The notes beneath the pieces are model-generated. The model saw nothing but the letters and a program-made list of their open reading frames with translations. It had not been told where the DNA came from and ran no database searches. Made by a program: the position numbers and the translations under genes. Positions 27,305-35,443 of a DNA stretch of 64,000 bases are shown piece by piece. The stretch is taken from assembly GCF_023520895.1 (NCBI RefSeq), contig NZ_CP026029.1:6076001-6140000 (forward strand), in the 5' to 3' direction. Source of the stretch: Paenibacillus sp. PK3_47 (GTDB taxonomy: Bacteria; Bacillota; Bacilli; Paenibacillales; Paenibacillaceae). Positions within the stretch are counted from its first letter, which is position 1; each line of letters opens with the position of its first letter.

Positions 27305-27356
27305 GTGGTTAAGTATCCATGGCTTGCGCCAGATCGGGGAGTGAGATGCCGGGGGG

Positions 27357-27741
27357 GGATGAACGGGAAAAGTCCCGTTGATTTCGCTGAAAATGGGCAG
27401 ACGGGCGGAATTAGCGGGAAAAATCCCGTTGATTTCACCAGAAGTAAGCAGATGAGCCAAATGAACGGGAAAAGTCCCGTTGATTTCACCAGAAGTGGGC
27501 AGATGGGCCAAATGAGCGGGAAAAGTCCCGATGATTTCACCAGAAGTGGGCAGATGGGCCAAATGAACGGGAAAAATCCCGTTGATTTCACCAGAAGTGG
27601 GCAGATGGGCCAAATGAGCGGGAAAAATCCCGTTGATTTCACCGGAAGTGGGCAGATGGGCCAAATGAACGGGAAAAATCCCGTTGATTTCACCAGGAAG
27701 TGGGCAGATGGGCCAAATGAGCGGGAAAAGTCCCGTTGATT
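27357..27741. repeat. Tandem array of eight 51-bp repeats, each with a GGGA/TCCC hairpin
   Basis: The CGGG of each unit's palindrome lies at 27364, 27415, 27466, 27517, 27568, 27619, 27670 and 27722: seven steps, six of 51 bp and the last of 52. The palindrome is AACGGGAAAAGTCCCGTT or close variants. The remaining 33 bp are also well conserved, unlike in the intergenic modules. Because 51 is 17 codons, long frames run through on both strands (for example MNGKSPVDFTRSGQMGQ repeated). The last step of 52 breaks the frame, and no start with an SD is seen, so I do not call a protein. Confidence 0.85.
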
Positions 27742-27778
27742 TCGTAGGAGCCAGGTGAGGTGGGAGGGAGCAATTGAA

Positions 27779-28207
27779 TGTTGGCATGTAATGCACAAAT
27801 ACCTCTGAATCCGCAGAAACCAGCCACAGCGGCCTAGTGAGACGCACATATACCCTTGATTTGGCCGAGATCAGCCACAGCAGCGAAATGAGAAGCACTT
27901 ATACCCTTGAATCCGCAGAAACCAGCCACAGCAGCGAAATGAGAAGCACTTATACCCTTGAATCCGCAGAAACCAGCCACAGCAGCGAAATGAGAAGCAC
28001 AAATACCTCAGAATCCGCAGAAACCAGCACAGCGGCGAAATGAGACGCACGAATACCTCTGAATCCGCAGAAACCAGCCACAGCAGCGAAATGAGAAGCA
28101 CATATACCCTTGAATCCGCAGAAATCGGCGACAGCGGCGAAATGAGAAGCACGAATACCTCTGAATTCGCAGAAACCAGCCACAGCGGCGAAATGAGACG
28201 CATAAAT
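27779..28207. repeat. Second tandem array of 51-bp repeats, different sequence
   Basis: The anchor CRGCGAAATG, or its variant, lies at 27830, 27881, 27932, 27983, 28033, 28084, 28135 and 28186: steps of 51 with one of 50 (a lost C near 28029). The unit contains TGAATCCGCAGAAACCAGCC and ATGAGAAGCAC. No strong hairpin is seen. Short frames exist on both strands (for example MRSTYTLESAETSHSSE repeated), but the 50-bp step breaks them and none has a good SD. About 40 bp separate this from the first array. Bases 28208-28350 hold nothing recognisable. Confidence 0.85.
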
Positions 28208-28350
28208 ACCCGCGACCATACTTAAGAACGCCCGCCCGGCACCATCCGGAAGTTCACCCCAATCCCGAGGCTCCCTGTACCTTCACCGACCCAGTATTCC
28301 CGCCAATCACACGCACTGACCGTGAAGGAATGCGCCGATACAATGGTGTA

Positions 28351-28379
28351 TTGACTTTCAACTATCCAACTACTATTAT
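28351..28379 (+). promoter_or_regulatory. Sigma-A promoter for the fluoride exporter
   Basis: TTGACT (28351-28356), a 17-bp spacer, and TATTAT (28374-28379). The riboswitch starts about 17 nt downstream. Confidence 0.85.
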
Positions 28380-28395
28380 GAAAATAGCTAAAAAC

Positions 28396-28478
28396 GGGCG
28401 ATGGAGTTCGCCGTAACCGTCTCGTGAGACTAATGACTCCTACCAGTAAACTTTTACTGGTAGGAGTCTGTTTTGTTT
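28396..28478 (+). ncRNA. Fluoride riboswitch (crcB motif) with terminator
   Basis: GGGCGATGGAGTTCGCC (from 28396), then GTAACCG, a short hairpin, CTAATGACTCCTAC: this follows the crcB-motif consensus. The 3' part of the aptamer is also the 5' arm of a perfect terminator, GACTCCTACCAGTAAA (28435-28450) against TTTACTGGTAGGAGTC-type arm (to 28468), followed by TGTTTTGTTT. Fluoride binding should keep the aptamer folded and allow read-through into the CLC gene. Confidence 0.93.
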
Positions 28479-28510
28479 CAGGGATTTAACAGATAACCGG
28501 GGGCTGGGAA

Positions 28511-29854
28511 ATGGGCAGAATGGCTGAACAATGGAGAAGATTTGCAGGAAGAAGCAGTTATCTGGCACTGTGGAGTACTTTTATCAAGTGGACTGTGCTG
28601 GGCAGTATTGTAGGTGTCTTATCAGGGACGGCGTCGGCAGTGTTCCTGAAAAGTCTCGATTACGTGACAGATATCCGGCTTGAACATGGCTGGCTGCTGT
28701 TTCTGCTGCCGCTGGGGGGCGCACTGGTTAGCTTTCTGTACATGCGCTACGGGCTTAACAGCGCCAAGGGGAATAACCTGATTCTGGAGCAGATTGGCGA
28801 AGGCAAAGAGACCATACCGCTGCGCATGGCCCCCCTGGTATTGTTCGGGACGCTGGTTACCCATCTGTTTGGCGGCTCGGCGGGCCGTGAAGGGACAGCT
28901 GTGCAAATGGGCGGCAGTCTGGCCGAGGGGTTCGGCCGGTTGATTCGAATCAATCCGCTCGACCGGAAAATTCTCCTGATGTGCGGGATCAGCGGGGGCT
29001 TTGGCTCTATTTTCGGCACACCGCTGGCAGGGACTATCTTTGGACTGGAGGTTATCGCGGTCGGCATGATCAGTCACAAGGCGCTGCTGCCCTGCTTCGT
29101 TGCCAGTTTTACCGGAGATCTCGTGGCGTCCCGTTTATGGAGGGTTCATCATACCCATTATGCTGTGGATGTGTTTCCGGGGATCGATGCACTGGTCATT
29201 GCTAAAGTTGTCATCGCCTCAGTGATCTTCGGTCTGGTCAGCATGGTGTTCAGTGAACTGACGCATGTTCTGAAGCGGACCTTTACCGCCCTTTTTAAAA
29301 ATCCGATGCTGAAAAGCGCCGTTGGCGGCCTGATCATCATTGCACTTGTATATATCGCAGGGACGAGAGACTATCTGGGACTCGGTCTTCCGCTGATTAG
29401 CGGAGCTTTTGATTCCGACGTATCGCCGTTTGCTTTTCTGTGGAAGCTGCTGTTCACCTCCATTACGCTGGGAACGGGCTTTCAGGGCGGTGAGGTGACA
29501 CCGCTATTCGCCATAGGCGCTACGCTCGGAAACAGCCTTGCCGGAATACTGTATGTGTCCGGTCCATTTTTGGCCGCGCTCGGGTTCATCGCTGTGTTCA
29601 GTGGAGCGACTAATACGCCAATTGCCTGTTTTATCATGGGGATTGAGCTGTTCGGCTCCGGCGGAGCGGTCTATATGTTCATCGCCTGCATAGTCAGCTT
29701 TCTGTTCTCCGGGCATACCGGCATCTATACCTCCCAGCGGGTCGGAGTATCCAAAAGCCCGCTGATTTCCATCCCTGAAGGAACCACATTAGCTGCCGTC
29801 AAAAGCCTGCGCAAAACCAGGCCGGAAGAGCAAAAAGAGACTTCGGAACAATAG
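28511..29854 (+). CDS. CLC-type fluoride/proton antiporter
   Basis: This 447-residue membrane protein is a CLC-family transporter: GVLSGTASAVFLKSLDYVTD in the first helix, GGSAGREGTAVQMGGSLAEG (the GREG signature), GGFGSIFGTPLAGTIFGLEV, and GTGFQGGEVTPLFAIGA. It has no canonical GSGIP selectivity motif, which fits the CLC-F branch that expels fluoride in exchange for protons. The fluoride riboswitch 33 bp upstream makes fluoride export the best assignment. The start ATG 28511 has GGGGG about 7 nt upstream. There are no cytoplasmic CBS domains, as usual for this branch. Confidence 0.92.
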   Translation: MGRMAEQWRRFAGRSSYLALWSTFIKWTVLGSIVGVLSGTASAVFLKSLDYVTDIRLEHGWLLFLLPLGGALVSFLYMRYGLNSAKGNNLILEQIGEGKETIPLRMAPLVLFGTLVTHLFGGSAGREGTAVQMGGSLAEGFGRLIRINPLDRKILLMCGISGGFGSIFGTPLAGTIFGLEVIAVGMISHKALLPCFVASFTGDLVASRLWRVHHTHYAVDVFPGIDALVIAKVVIASVIFGLVSMVFSELTHVLKRTFTALFKNPMLKSAVGGLIIIALVYIAGTRDYLGLGLPLISGAFDSDVSPFAFLWKLLFTSITLGTGFQGGEVTPLFAIGATLGNSLAGILYVSGPFLAALGFIAVFSGATNTPIACFIMGIELFGSGGAVYMFIACIVSFLFSGHTGIYTSQRVGVSKSPLISIPEGTTLAAVKSLRKTRPEEQKETSEQ

Positions 29855-29935
29855 ATGGAAATATCTGCGTGTCCACTTTTCACCAAAACCTTGTTAAGGT
29901 ATATGGACAATATTCATATGAGGTGATAAGTTATC

Positions 29936-30832
29936 ATGCTTAAAAAGCACTGTTTGTTCTGCGATGAGATTGTCCCGATCACACCGGAGGGTGATTACGA
30001 TAAATATAACAGCTGCGCCTGTTCACCAGGCGGGTCGTACAGCCTGCTTAGAGAGAGCTATGAGCCCATTAATGCGCTGCCGCATGCAAAAAAGCGGGAT
30101 ATGCTGCATATAATCTCGGCTTATATCCGTGAGACTACAGATAACGGCGCCAAGGTACGGCTGTCTGCGGACGATTTGGATTCCATTGCGAATTCCCCAA
30201 AGATCCCCGTAACGTTAGAGGATAAGGGAAACCGTCTGCTGCAGTATTTGTACCGGCACGCCAACAGCGCGGAGGAGCCGGTCGTTATTCATCCGCTCTC
30301 CAGCAGCTACAACCTGACGTATTCTCCCAATCTGCAGGAGCTGGTATATATCATCGACAAGCTGAGCACCGCCCAGCTGCTGATCAGGGAAGGCATGAGC
30401 TTTAAGCTTACAGAAGCGGGATGGGCGGAAGCTGCGGCCAGTGCCGGAGGCAAAAAATTAAAACCTTGCTGTGTTCTCATTCCGGATGAGGAGCATCTGC
30501 GCACGGAGTGGATAGAGAAGCTGCTGCCCAGAATTGAGCAGTGCGGCTACCAGCCGCGCCTGCTTGCCCACGGGAATTCCCCTGGCGGAGAACAGTATCC
30601 GCTGGAGCTGATTGCCGACGCCAAGCTGATTGTTGCGGATTTAACGGACCTGTCGCCTGAGGTGTATTTTGCCGCCGGTTATGCGCTTGGCTTGAACGTT
30701 CCGGTGGTCTGGACTGTGAGGGAGAGCGATGCGGATAAGCTGAATGTGCAGATTCAGGACATTCGTCCGATAGTCTGGGAGACTGCCGAAGAGCTGGCAG
30801 TAATCCTCCAGCAGAGGTTAACAGTACAATAG
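29936..30832 (+). CDS. Zinc-ribbon protein with C-terminal nucleoside deoxyribosyltransferase-like domain
   Basis: I do not recognise the whole 298-residue protein. The N-terminus has Cys6, Cys9, Cys27 and Cys29 (CLFC, CAC), a likely zinc-binding knuckle. The middle (about 50-170) is helical and includes a likely winged-helix-like stretch. The C-terminal part (about 175-298) has AKLIVADLTDLSPEVYFAAGYALGLNVPVVW, which matches the fold of nucleoside 2-deoxyribosyltransferases and their relatives (DLT/N motif, GYAL-x-L helix). The gene has its own SD (AGGTGA, 9 nt) and terminator. Such domains occur in nucleotide metabolism and in some defence proteins; which applies here is not known. Confidence 0.65.
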   Translation: MLKKHCLFCDEIVPITPEGDYDKYNSCACSPGGSYSLLRESYEPINALPHAKKRDMLHIISAYIRETTDNGAKVRLSADDLDSIANSPKIPVTLEDKGNRLLQYLYRHANSAEEPVVIHPLSSSYNLTYSPNLQELVYIIDKLSTAQLLIREGMSFKLTEAGWAEAAASAGGKKLKPCCVLIPDEEHLRTEWIEKLLPRIEQCGYQPRLLAHGNSPGGEQYPLELIADAKLIVADLTDLSPEVYFAAGYALGLNVPVVWTVRESDADKLNVQIQDIRPIVWETAEELAVILQQRLTVQ

Positions 30833-30848
30833 AAGAGATTCACAACAC

Positions 30849-30882
30849 AGGCGCTTCTCCCTGGTGGGAGCGCCTATTTTTG
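30849..30882 (+). terminator. Terminator after the deoxyribosyltransferase-like gene
   Basis: AGGCG...CTCCC pairs with GGGAG-CGCCT (three-base bulge), followed by ATTTTTGTT. Confidence 0.85.
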
Positions 30883-31010
30883 TTGTTAACGGAAACGTTT
30901 ACGCCCGGCAGGGAGCGAAGAAGGATTTTATTGATCGATGACGAATTGTAAGGTTTGAAAATCATTCTTGAACTGCATCTGGGATGAATACATAAGGGGG
31001 AAGTGGATAT

Positions 31011-32453
31011 ATGTCGGAGAAGCTGCTGGAGCTTCATTCAAGAAACAAATTACTGGTTGTGCTAATGTGCGCGGCTTTCCTGCTCGGAATGGCCGTGTCC
31101 GTCAACCACATCAGGGTTACCCTGAGCATGTTCGCTCTCCCCGTAGTGGTGCTGAGTGTTATTTTGACGTGGAGTAAAATCGGAATCCCTAATATCATGT
31201 ATTTGGTGGCGCTGGGACTCAATCTGATTTCCTTCTTTTTTATTAAAGAGAGCTCATCGTTCAGCAGCCTGTTCCTGCTGTATTTCTCTCTGGGTATTGT
31301 CTCCATTTACCACAATTACCGGCCGCTGCTGCTTAATGGACTGGTGGCTGCCGTAATGCTGAACTACTTTGTGCAGACGAAGGATTTCCTGGGGACGGAA
31401 AGTGCTGTGAATATGACTGCTTATCTGGCCATTACGCTGGCAGTTCTGGTCGCACAAAGTGTGATCGGCGCGCGGATGATCCGCAAGCAGGAAGCGAGTG
31501 CCCTGGAATCAGCGAATGCGATGACGCGGACAGAGGCTGTGCTGACGGAAGTGAGAAATTCTGTATACGTGCTGGGTGAATCTATCGGTAACCTGCAGAG
31601 AAATGCGGCTGAAACCGGCGAAATTTCATCTCAGGTCTCCGTTGCCTTCAGTGAGATTGCAGGAGGTATCGAGTCACAGTCTGTAAGCGTAGCGGATATT
31701 TCCGAGGCGGTCGGACAGGTGAATGGAACTATAATAACGGCTACGGAGGCTTCTGTCCGGATGAGTGATTCCTCAAGAGCTACGGCTGAATATGCCGTTC
31801 AAGGCAAGGTATCGATGGAAGATCTGTCCGGAAAAATAGCTGAAATTGACGGGATCGTTACTCATACCTCGGACGTGATGATTCAGGTGAACGGGGAAAA
31901 TGCCAAAATCGGAACGATCGTTGCGACGATTCATGAGATTGCCACCCAGACCAACCTGCTGTCATTGAACGCATCTATTGAAGCGGCGAGGGCTGGAGAG
32001 CATGGGAGGGGCTTTTCGGTAGTGGCATCTGAGATCCGCAAGCTGGCACAGCATACGCAGGAGGCTTCTGCGGACATCTCGGCTATTCTCGCAGCCATAC
32101 AGGGAAATTATTCAGAGGCGAACGGGCTGGTGGAACGCGGGCTTGAGGCTGTAGCTGCCGGCAAAACATCTGCCGGGAATGTTGAACAGCTGTTCACAGG
32201 CATTCATGCCAATACCGCAGAGGTGCTGCATCAGGCGGAACAGATCCGGGAGATGAACACCAGGCTCCAGCAGTCTTCCCAAACCGTATTAAATGAAATA
32301 ACTGCGGTGGCTGCATTCACGGAACAATCGGCAGCATCTGTAGAGGAGGTACTGGCAAGCGCTGCTGTTCAGCAGCAGAACGTCGCCGGCATTGCCCAGT
32401 CCATTAACAGGCTGCAGGAATTGATGAACAAGCTTGAAGCTGTCGTTCATTAG
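31011..32453 (+). CDS. Methyl-accepting chemotaxis-type receptor with multi-helix membrane N-terminus
   Basis: The 480-residue protein begins with about five or six membrane helices (residues 15-160), with no large extracellular sensor. A cytoplasmic signalling domain follows. The kinase-contact tip is ATQTNLLSLNASIEAARAGE, followed by GRGFSVVASEIRKLAQ. This is the class in which the membrane region itself, or a partner, senses the signal. It should pass the signal to CheA and CheW encoded elsewhere. A good SD (AAGGGGG) precedes the ATG. A leftover receptor fragment follows immediately after the stop. Confidence 0.9.
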   Translation: MSEKLLELHSRNKLLVVLMCAAFLLGMAVSVNHIRVTLSMFALPVVVLSVILTWSKIGIPNIMYLVALGLNLISFFFIKESSSFSSLFLLYFSLGIVSIYHNYRPLLLNGLVAAVMLNYFVQTKDFLGTESAVNMTAYLAITLAVLVAQSVIGARMIRKQEASALESANAMTRTEAVLTEVRNSVYVLGESIGNLQRNAAETGEISSQVSVAFSEIAGGIESQSVSVADISEAVGQVNGTIITATEASVRMSDSSRATAEYAVQGKVSMEDLSGKIAEIDGIVTHTSDVMIQVNGENAKIGTIVATIHEIATQTNLLSLNASIEAARAGEHGRGFSVVASEIRKLAQHTQEASADISAILAAIQGNYSEANGLVERGLEAVAAGKTSAGNVEQLFTGIHANTAEVLHQAEQIREMNTRLQQSSQTVLNEITAVAAFTEQSAASVEEVLASAAVQQQNVAGIAQSINRLQELMNKLEAVVH

Positions 32454-32658
32454 CGGGATTTTTTTGAGCTTCCGGGAGGTGTCTGAGCAGATTGCCGATG
32501 TGTCGGCAGCGGCCGAGCAGCTGTCTGCGGGCTCGGAAGAAGTTGCTGCTGCGGTTAGCGGCATGGCCCATATTGCCGGCGGGGTATCCGAAGGCTCCAG
32601 AATGATCAGTACAAATACTAACAGCATGCGGGAAGCGATCCCACAGGTTAGTGTATAG
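32454..32658 (+). pseudogene. Remnant of a second chemoreceptor
   Basis: Directly after the receptor stop, a frame reads SFREVSEQIADVSAAAEQLS, then AGSEEVAAAVSGMAHIAGG, which is the returning helix of a chemoreceptor signalling domain (typical SAAAEQLSAGSEEV core). It has no start of its own, no tip region and a premature end. It is probably the remainder of an ancestral longer C-terminus or of a duplicated receptor lost by deletion. Confidence 0.6.
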
Positions 32659-32664
32659 GCAAAT

Positions 32665-32700
32665 TTGACATCGGAGTGAAAAGTGTATACATTTGTATAC
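32665..32700 (+). promoter_or_regulatory. Promoter of the nitroreductase gene with overlapping palindromic operator
   Basis: TTGACA (32665-32670), 17-bp spacer, TACATT (32688-32693). A perfect inverted repeat GTATACATTTGTATAC (32685-32700) covers the -10, so a repressor bound here would block polymerase. The regulator is not encoded next to it. Confidence 0.6.
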
Positions 32701-32747
32701 AACACTTATATGTTATACGACAAATCCATGAAAAGGTGCTGAACTCT

Positions 32748-33233
32748 ATGAATATCATTGAGCTTATTACAACCCGCAGAAGTATCAAGCAATTTAAGCC
32801 GGATGCTGTCAGTGAAGAGCTGCTCTATTCGTGGCTGGAAGCAGCCAGCTATGCACCTAACCACCGGATGAATGAACCCTGGGAGCTGCTTGCTGTCGGA
32901 CCCGAAACGAGGGCGAAACTGAAGCATAAAACAGACTTTGGCAATGCGCCTGTGGTGCTGGCCCTTTTATCCAAATCTGCAGCCACACCGTTTGAGCGTG
33001 ACGAGAATGTCATAGCTGCCGCGTGCTTTGCGCAGAATCTGCTGCTGGCGGCACATGAGGCCGGTGCAGGCGCTTATTGGGCTTCTCTGGGGGCCTTGCC
33101 CCATAACCGGGAGATTCTCTGTGTCCCTGAAGGTTATGATGTTATCGGTGTCTTCGGGATCGGTTACCCGGCAGAAGTTCCGGCCGCCAAGCCGAGAACC
33201 CCGATCCGCACCAAGATTACTCAACTCCATTAA
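32748..33233 (+). CDS. Nitroreductase family protein (YdjA-like)
   Basis: From ATG 32748 the protein has 161 residues. AAAAGGTG is about 9 nt upstream; the 24 codons before it read through the promoter. TTRRSIKQFKPDAV is the FMN phosphate-binding start of the family, NHRMNEPWELLAV the second conserved segment, and GAGAYWASLG and VIGVFGIGYPAE the third and C-terminal parts. These FMN enzymes use NAD(P)H to reduce nitro compounds, quinones or related electrophiles. The short length fits the YdjA-like subgroup, which acts as a homodimer. The operator over the promoter suggests induction by such a compound (inference). Confidence 0.88.
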   Translation: MNIIELITTRRSIKQFKPDAVSEELLYSWLEAASYAPNHRMNEPWELLAVGPETRAKLKHKTDFGNAPVVLALLSKSAATPFERDENVIAAACFAQNLLLAAHEAGAGAYWASLGALPHNREILCVPEGYDVIGVFGIGYPAEVPAAKPRTPIRTKITQLH

Positions 33234-33237
33234 CAGC

Positions 33238-33285
33238 AAGGCCCTGTCCACCCGGAAGCGTCGGGAAGGAACAGGGCCTTTTTTG
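33238..33285 (+). terminator. Terminator after the nitroreductase gene
   Basis: AAGGCCCTGT and ACAGGGCCTT with an inner CCCG/CGGG stem, then TTTT. It also serves the convergent kinase gene, which ends at 33307. Confidence 0.9.
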
Positions 33286-33306
33286 ATGCAGATTTATAAA
33301 TGAAAT

Positions 33307-35193
33307 TCACTTCACAAACTGGTCGATAAGCTTCAGGATAACTTCGCGTTTGACCGGCTTGCTGACATATTCGTCCATTCCGGCTTCCAGACATTTTTCC
33401 CGGTCGCCTTTCAGGGCATTGGCGGTAACCGCGATAATAGGCGGGCAGTTCTCCTGAAGCTCCTTTTTGATAAGCTTAACAGCCTCAAAGCCGTTCATAA
33501 TCGGCATGTGCAGATCCATTAGGATGAGATCAAAATACTCCCTCCGGACAGCCTCAAGCGCATCTATGCCGTTGGTGACAGCTGTAATGGAGTGGCCGAT
33601 TCTTTCAAGCGTCTTGGTCAGCACCAGCTGGTTGATGTAATTGTCTTCGGCCAGCAGGATTTTTACCTGTTTGTCTGCAGAAGGAGTGTAGATCGATTGG
33701 ATTTGAACAGGAATTTCTGCGGCCTTTTTGGGCCGTATGGTGAACGTAAACGAAGAACCGTTTTTACCGTCACTTTCCGCATAGATCCTGCCGCCCATCA
33801 TTCCGATGATTCTGCGGCTGATGGCAAGCCCGAGACCGGTCCCCTCATGTCTGCGCATCATAAAGCTGTCCACCTGCGCAAAAGGCTCGAAGATGGCGTC
33901 AAGGTGCTTGGGATCAATCCCGATGCCTGTATCTGTTACCGTGAAGACGAGTAAAGAAGGATCTTCCTTATCTAATTTAACTTTTACCGATATGCTGCCT
34001 TTATGGGTAAACTTGACAGCATTGCCGAGCAGGTTCAGGAGCACCTGCTTCAGGCGTTCACTGTCACCGTAGATATAGTCCGGCACATCATGATTGATGG
34101 TACAGGAGAGCTCCAGCTGCTTTTGTTCGGCTCTCACGGAAACAACAGCAAAGCTGTCCTTGATGCACTTGCCTAGCTCAAAGGTATGCTCCTGCAGCTC
34201 GGTCCGGCCGGCCTCTATTTTGGACAGGTCCAGAATGTCATTGATAATGTTGAGGAGGGTTTCCCCGCTCTTGCGGATAATCTCCACATAATCCTGCTGT
34301 TCTTCGCTCAGCTCTGTGGTCTCCAGCAGAATATCCGTCATGCCGATCACCCCGTTCATCGGGGTCCGGATTTCGTGGCTCATCATGGCCAGGAACTCGC
34401 TTTTAGCCCTGTTGGTGCTCTCGGCGGCCTCCTTGGCAAGCATAAGCTGCTTCTGTTCTGAAATGTCTTTGCATATCAGATAAAAACCGATGTTCTGGTT
34501 GTTCACGTAAATCGGTGCGATACTGGTGAGCACTTCAACGACTTCGCCGCTTTTGGTGGTAAGGCCGTTAATATGCTGATCAACCGAATCATCATACAGC
34601 GCCCGTGCAAGAATGTTCTGGACATTCTCCTGCCCGATCAGCCTGGCAAGCTCCATTCCGCTAAGCTCAGCCTCGATGGAATAACCGGTAATCTTCTCCG
34701 CCATGCTGTTGGCGTTAATAACTCTCCCGTTAAGACCAAAAGAAATTACGGCATCGTGGTTGTATTTTTTCAGGGAAGTATACCGCTCAACAGACTCCTG
34801 CAGACGCTGTTCGGATTCCTTTTGTCTGGTGATATCTATGATTTGACAAATATAATATAACGGCTGGCCGGACTCATCACGGAACAGCTTGAGAGAGAGC
34901 TGGCCCCATAAATAATTTCCGTGCTTTGAAATGAACCGCTTCTCAAGCTCCACTTCCGGTTGATTCCCCATAAGCTCCCTGAGATCGTGGACCGTTCTGA
35001 GCTCATCATCAGGAGAGGAGAGGTCTTCCAGTCTCATTCCTTCAAATTCGTCTGCCGTATAGCCAAAGATCCGCTGAAATGCGGGGTTTACAGTCAGAAT
35101 TAAATCTTCGGGCCCGATAAGGGCTATGCCAAAGGAGGCATGGTCAAACACCTGCTGGTTAAAAAGCTCCGGATTTAGGTTTACGCGATGCAT
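33307..35193 (-). CDS. Cytoplasmic hybrid histidine kinase, PAS-PAS-HisKA-HATPase-receiver
   Basis: This protein of about 628 residues has no membrane segments. Two PAS domains (about 10-125 and 130-250, each with a PAC tail) are followed by HisKA with phospho-acceptor His273 in MMSHEIRTPMNGVIGM. The ATPase domain has NLLGNAVKFT, DTGIGIDP and GTGLGL. A C-terminal receiver (about 510-625) has Asp560 in LILMDLHMP. I start it at ATG 35193 because GGAGG is 6 nt upstream, whereas ATG 35205 has none. The PAS ligand and downstream partner are not visible; there is no adjacent response regulator or HPt gene. Confidence 0.9.
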   Translation of the reverse strand: MHRVNLNPELFNQQVFDHASFGIALIGPEDLILTVNPAFQRIFGYTADEFEGMRLEDLSSPDDELRTVHDLRELMGNQPEVELEKRFISKHGNYLWGQLSLKLFRDESGQPLYYICQIIDITRQKESEQRLQESVERYTSLKKYNHDAVISFGLNGRVINANSMAEKITGYSIEAELSGMELARLIGQENVQNILARALYDDSVDQHINGLTTKSGEVVEVLTSIAPIYVNNQNIGFYLICKDISEQKQLMLAKEAAESTNRAKSEFLAMMSHEIRTPMNGVIGMTDILLETTELSEEQQDYVEIIRKSGETLLNIINDILDLSKIEAGRTELQEHTFELGKCIKDSFAVVSVRAEQKQLELSCTINHDVPDYIYGDSERLKQVLLNLLGNAVKFTHKGSISVKVKLDKEDPSLLVFTVTDTGIGIDPKHLDAIFEPFAQVDSFMMRRHEGTGLGLAISRRIIGMMGGRIYAESDGKNGSSFTFTIRPKKAAEIPVQIQSIYTPSADKQVKILLAEDNYINQLVLTKTLERIGHSITAVTNGIDALEAVRREYFDLILMDLHMPIMNGFEAVKLIKKELQENCPPIIAVTANALKGDREKCLEAGMDEYVSKPVKREVILKLIDQFVK

Positions 35194-35205
35194 GGCGTCC
35201 TCCAT

Positions 35206-35443
35206 AATTAATAGTTAGTATATATTTAGCGATAAAAATAGACCTCCTGCTATGAAGGCCTAAGCGATATAGTCTGGGTAGATGCAGCTCCGAAAACATT
35301 ATACCCGCAGTGCTGTTTGTTGAATCAGCAGAAAGGCCGTTAGATTAGAGGAAAATGCTGGGCCTCCAGCGAATGGTGTATAGCGCTGTTCCGGCACCTT
35401 GCCGGATAGTTAGCAACCACTGGGGGAAGGAATTGAATTATCC
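35206..35443. promoter_or_regulatory. Divergent promoter region between the hybrid kinase and the stalk-like protein
   Basis: Divergent promoters must lie here. The side toward the stalk-like gene holds hairpins, for example CCGGCA-CC-TTGCCGG shortly before the start and GCTG...CAGC at about 35322-35333. I cannot match this leader to a known riboswitch. Confidence 0.25.

Noticed and set aside
27236..27898. Minus- and plus-strand frames through the 51-bp arrays as 17-residue-repeat proteins
   Set aside because: Any 51-bp repeat without stops gives long frames; the 52-bp and 50-bp steps break the frame and no SD-supported start is seen. A short peptide cannot be excluded.
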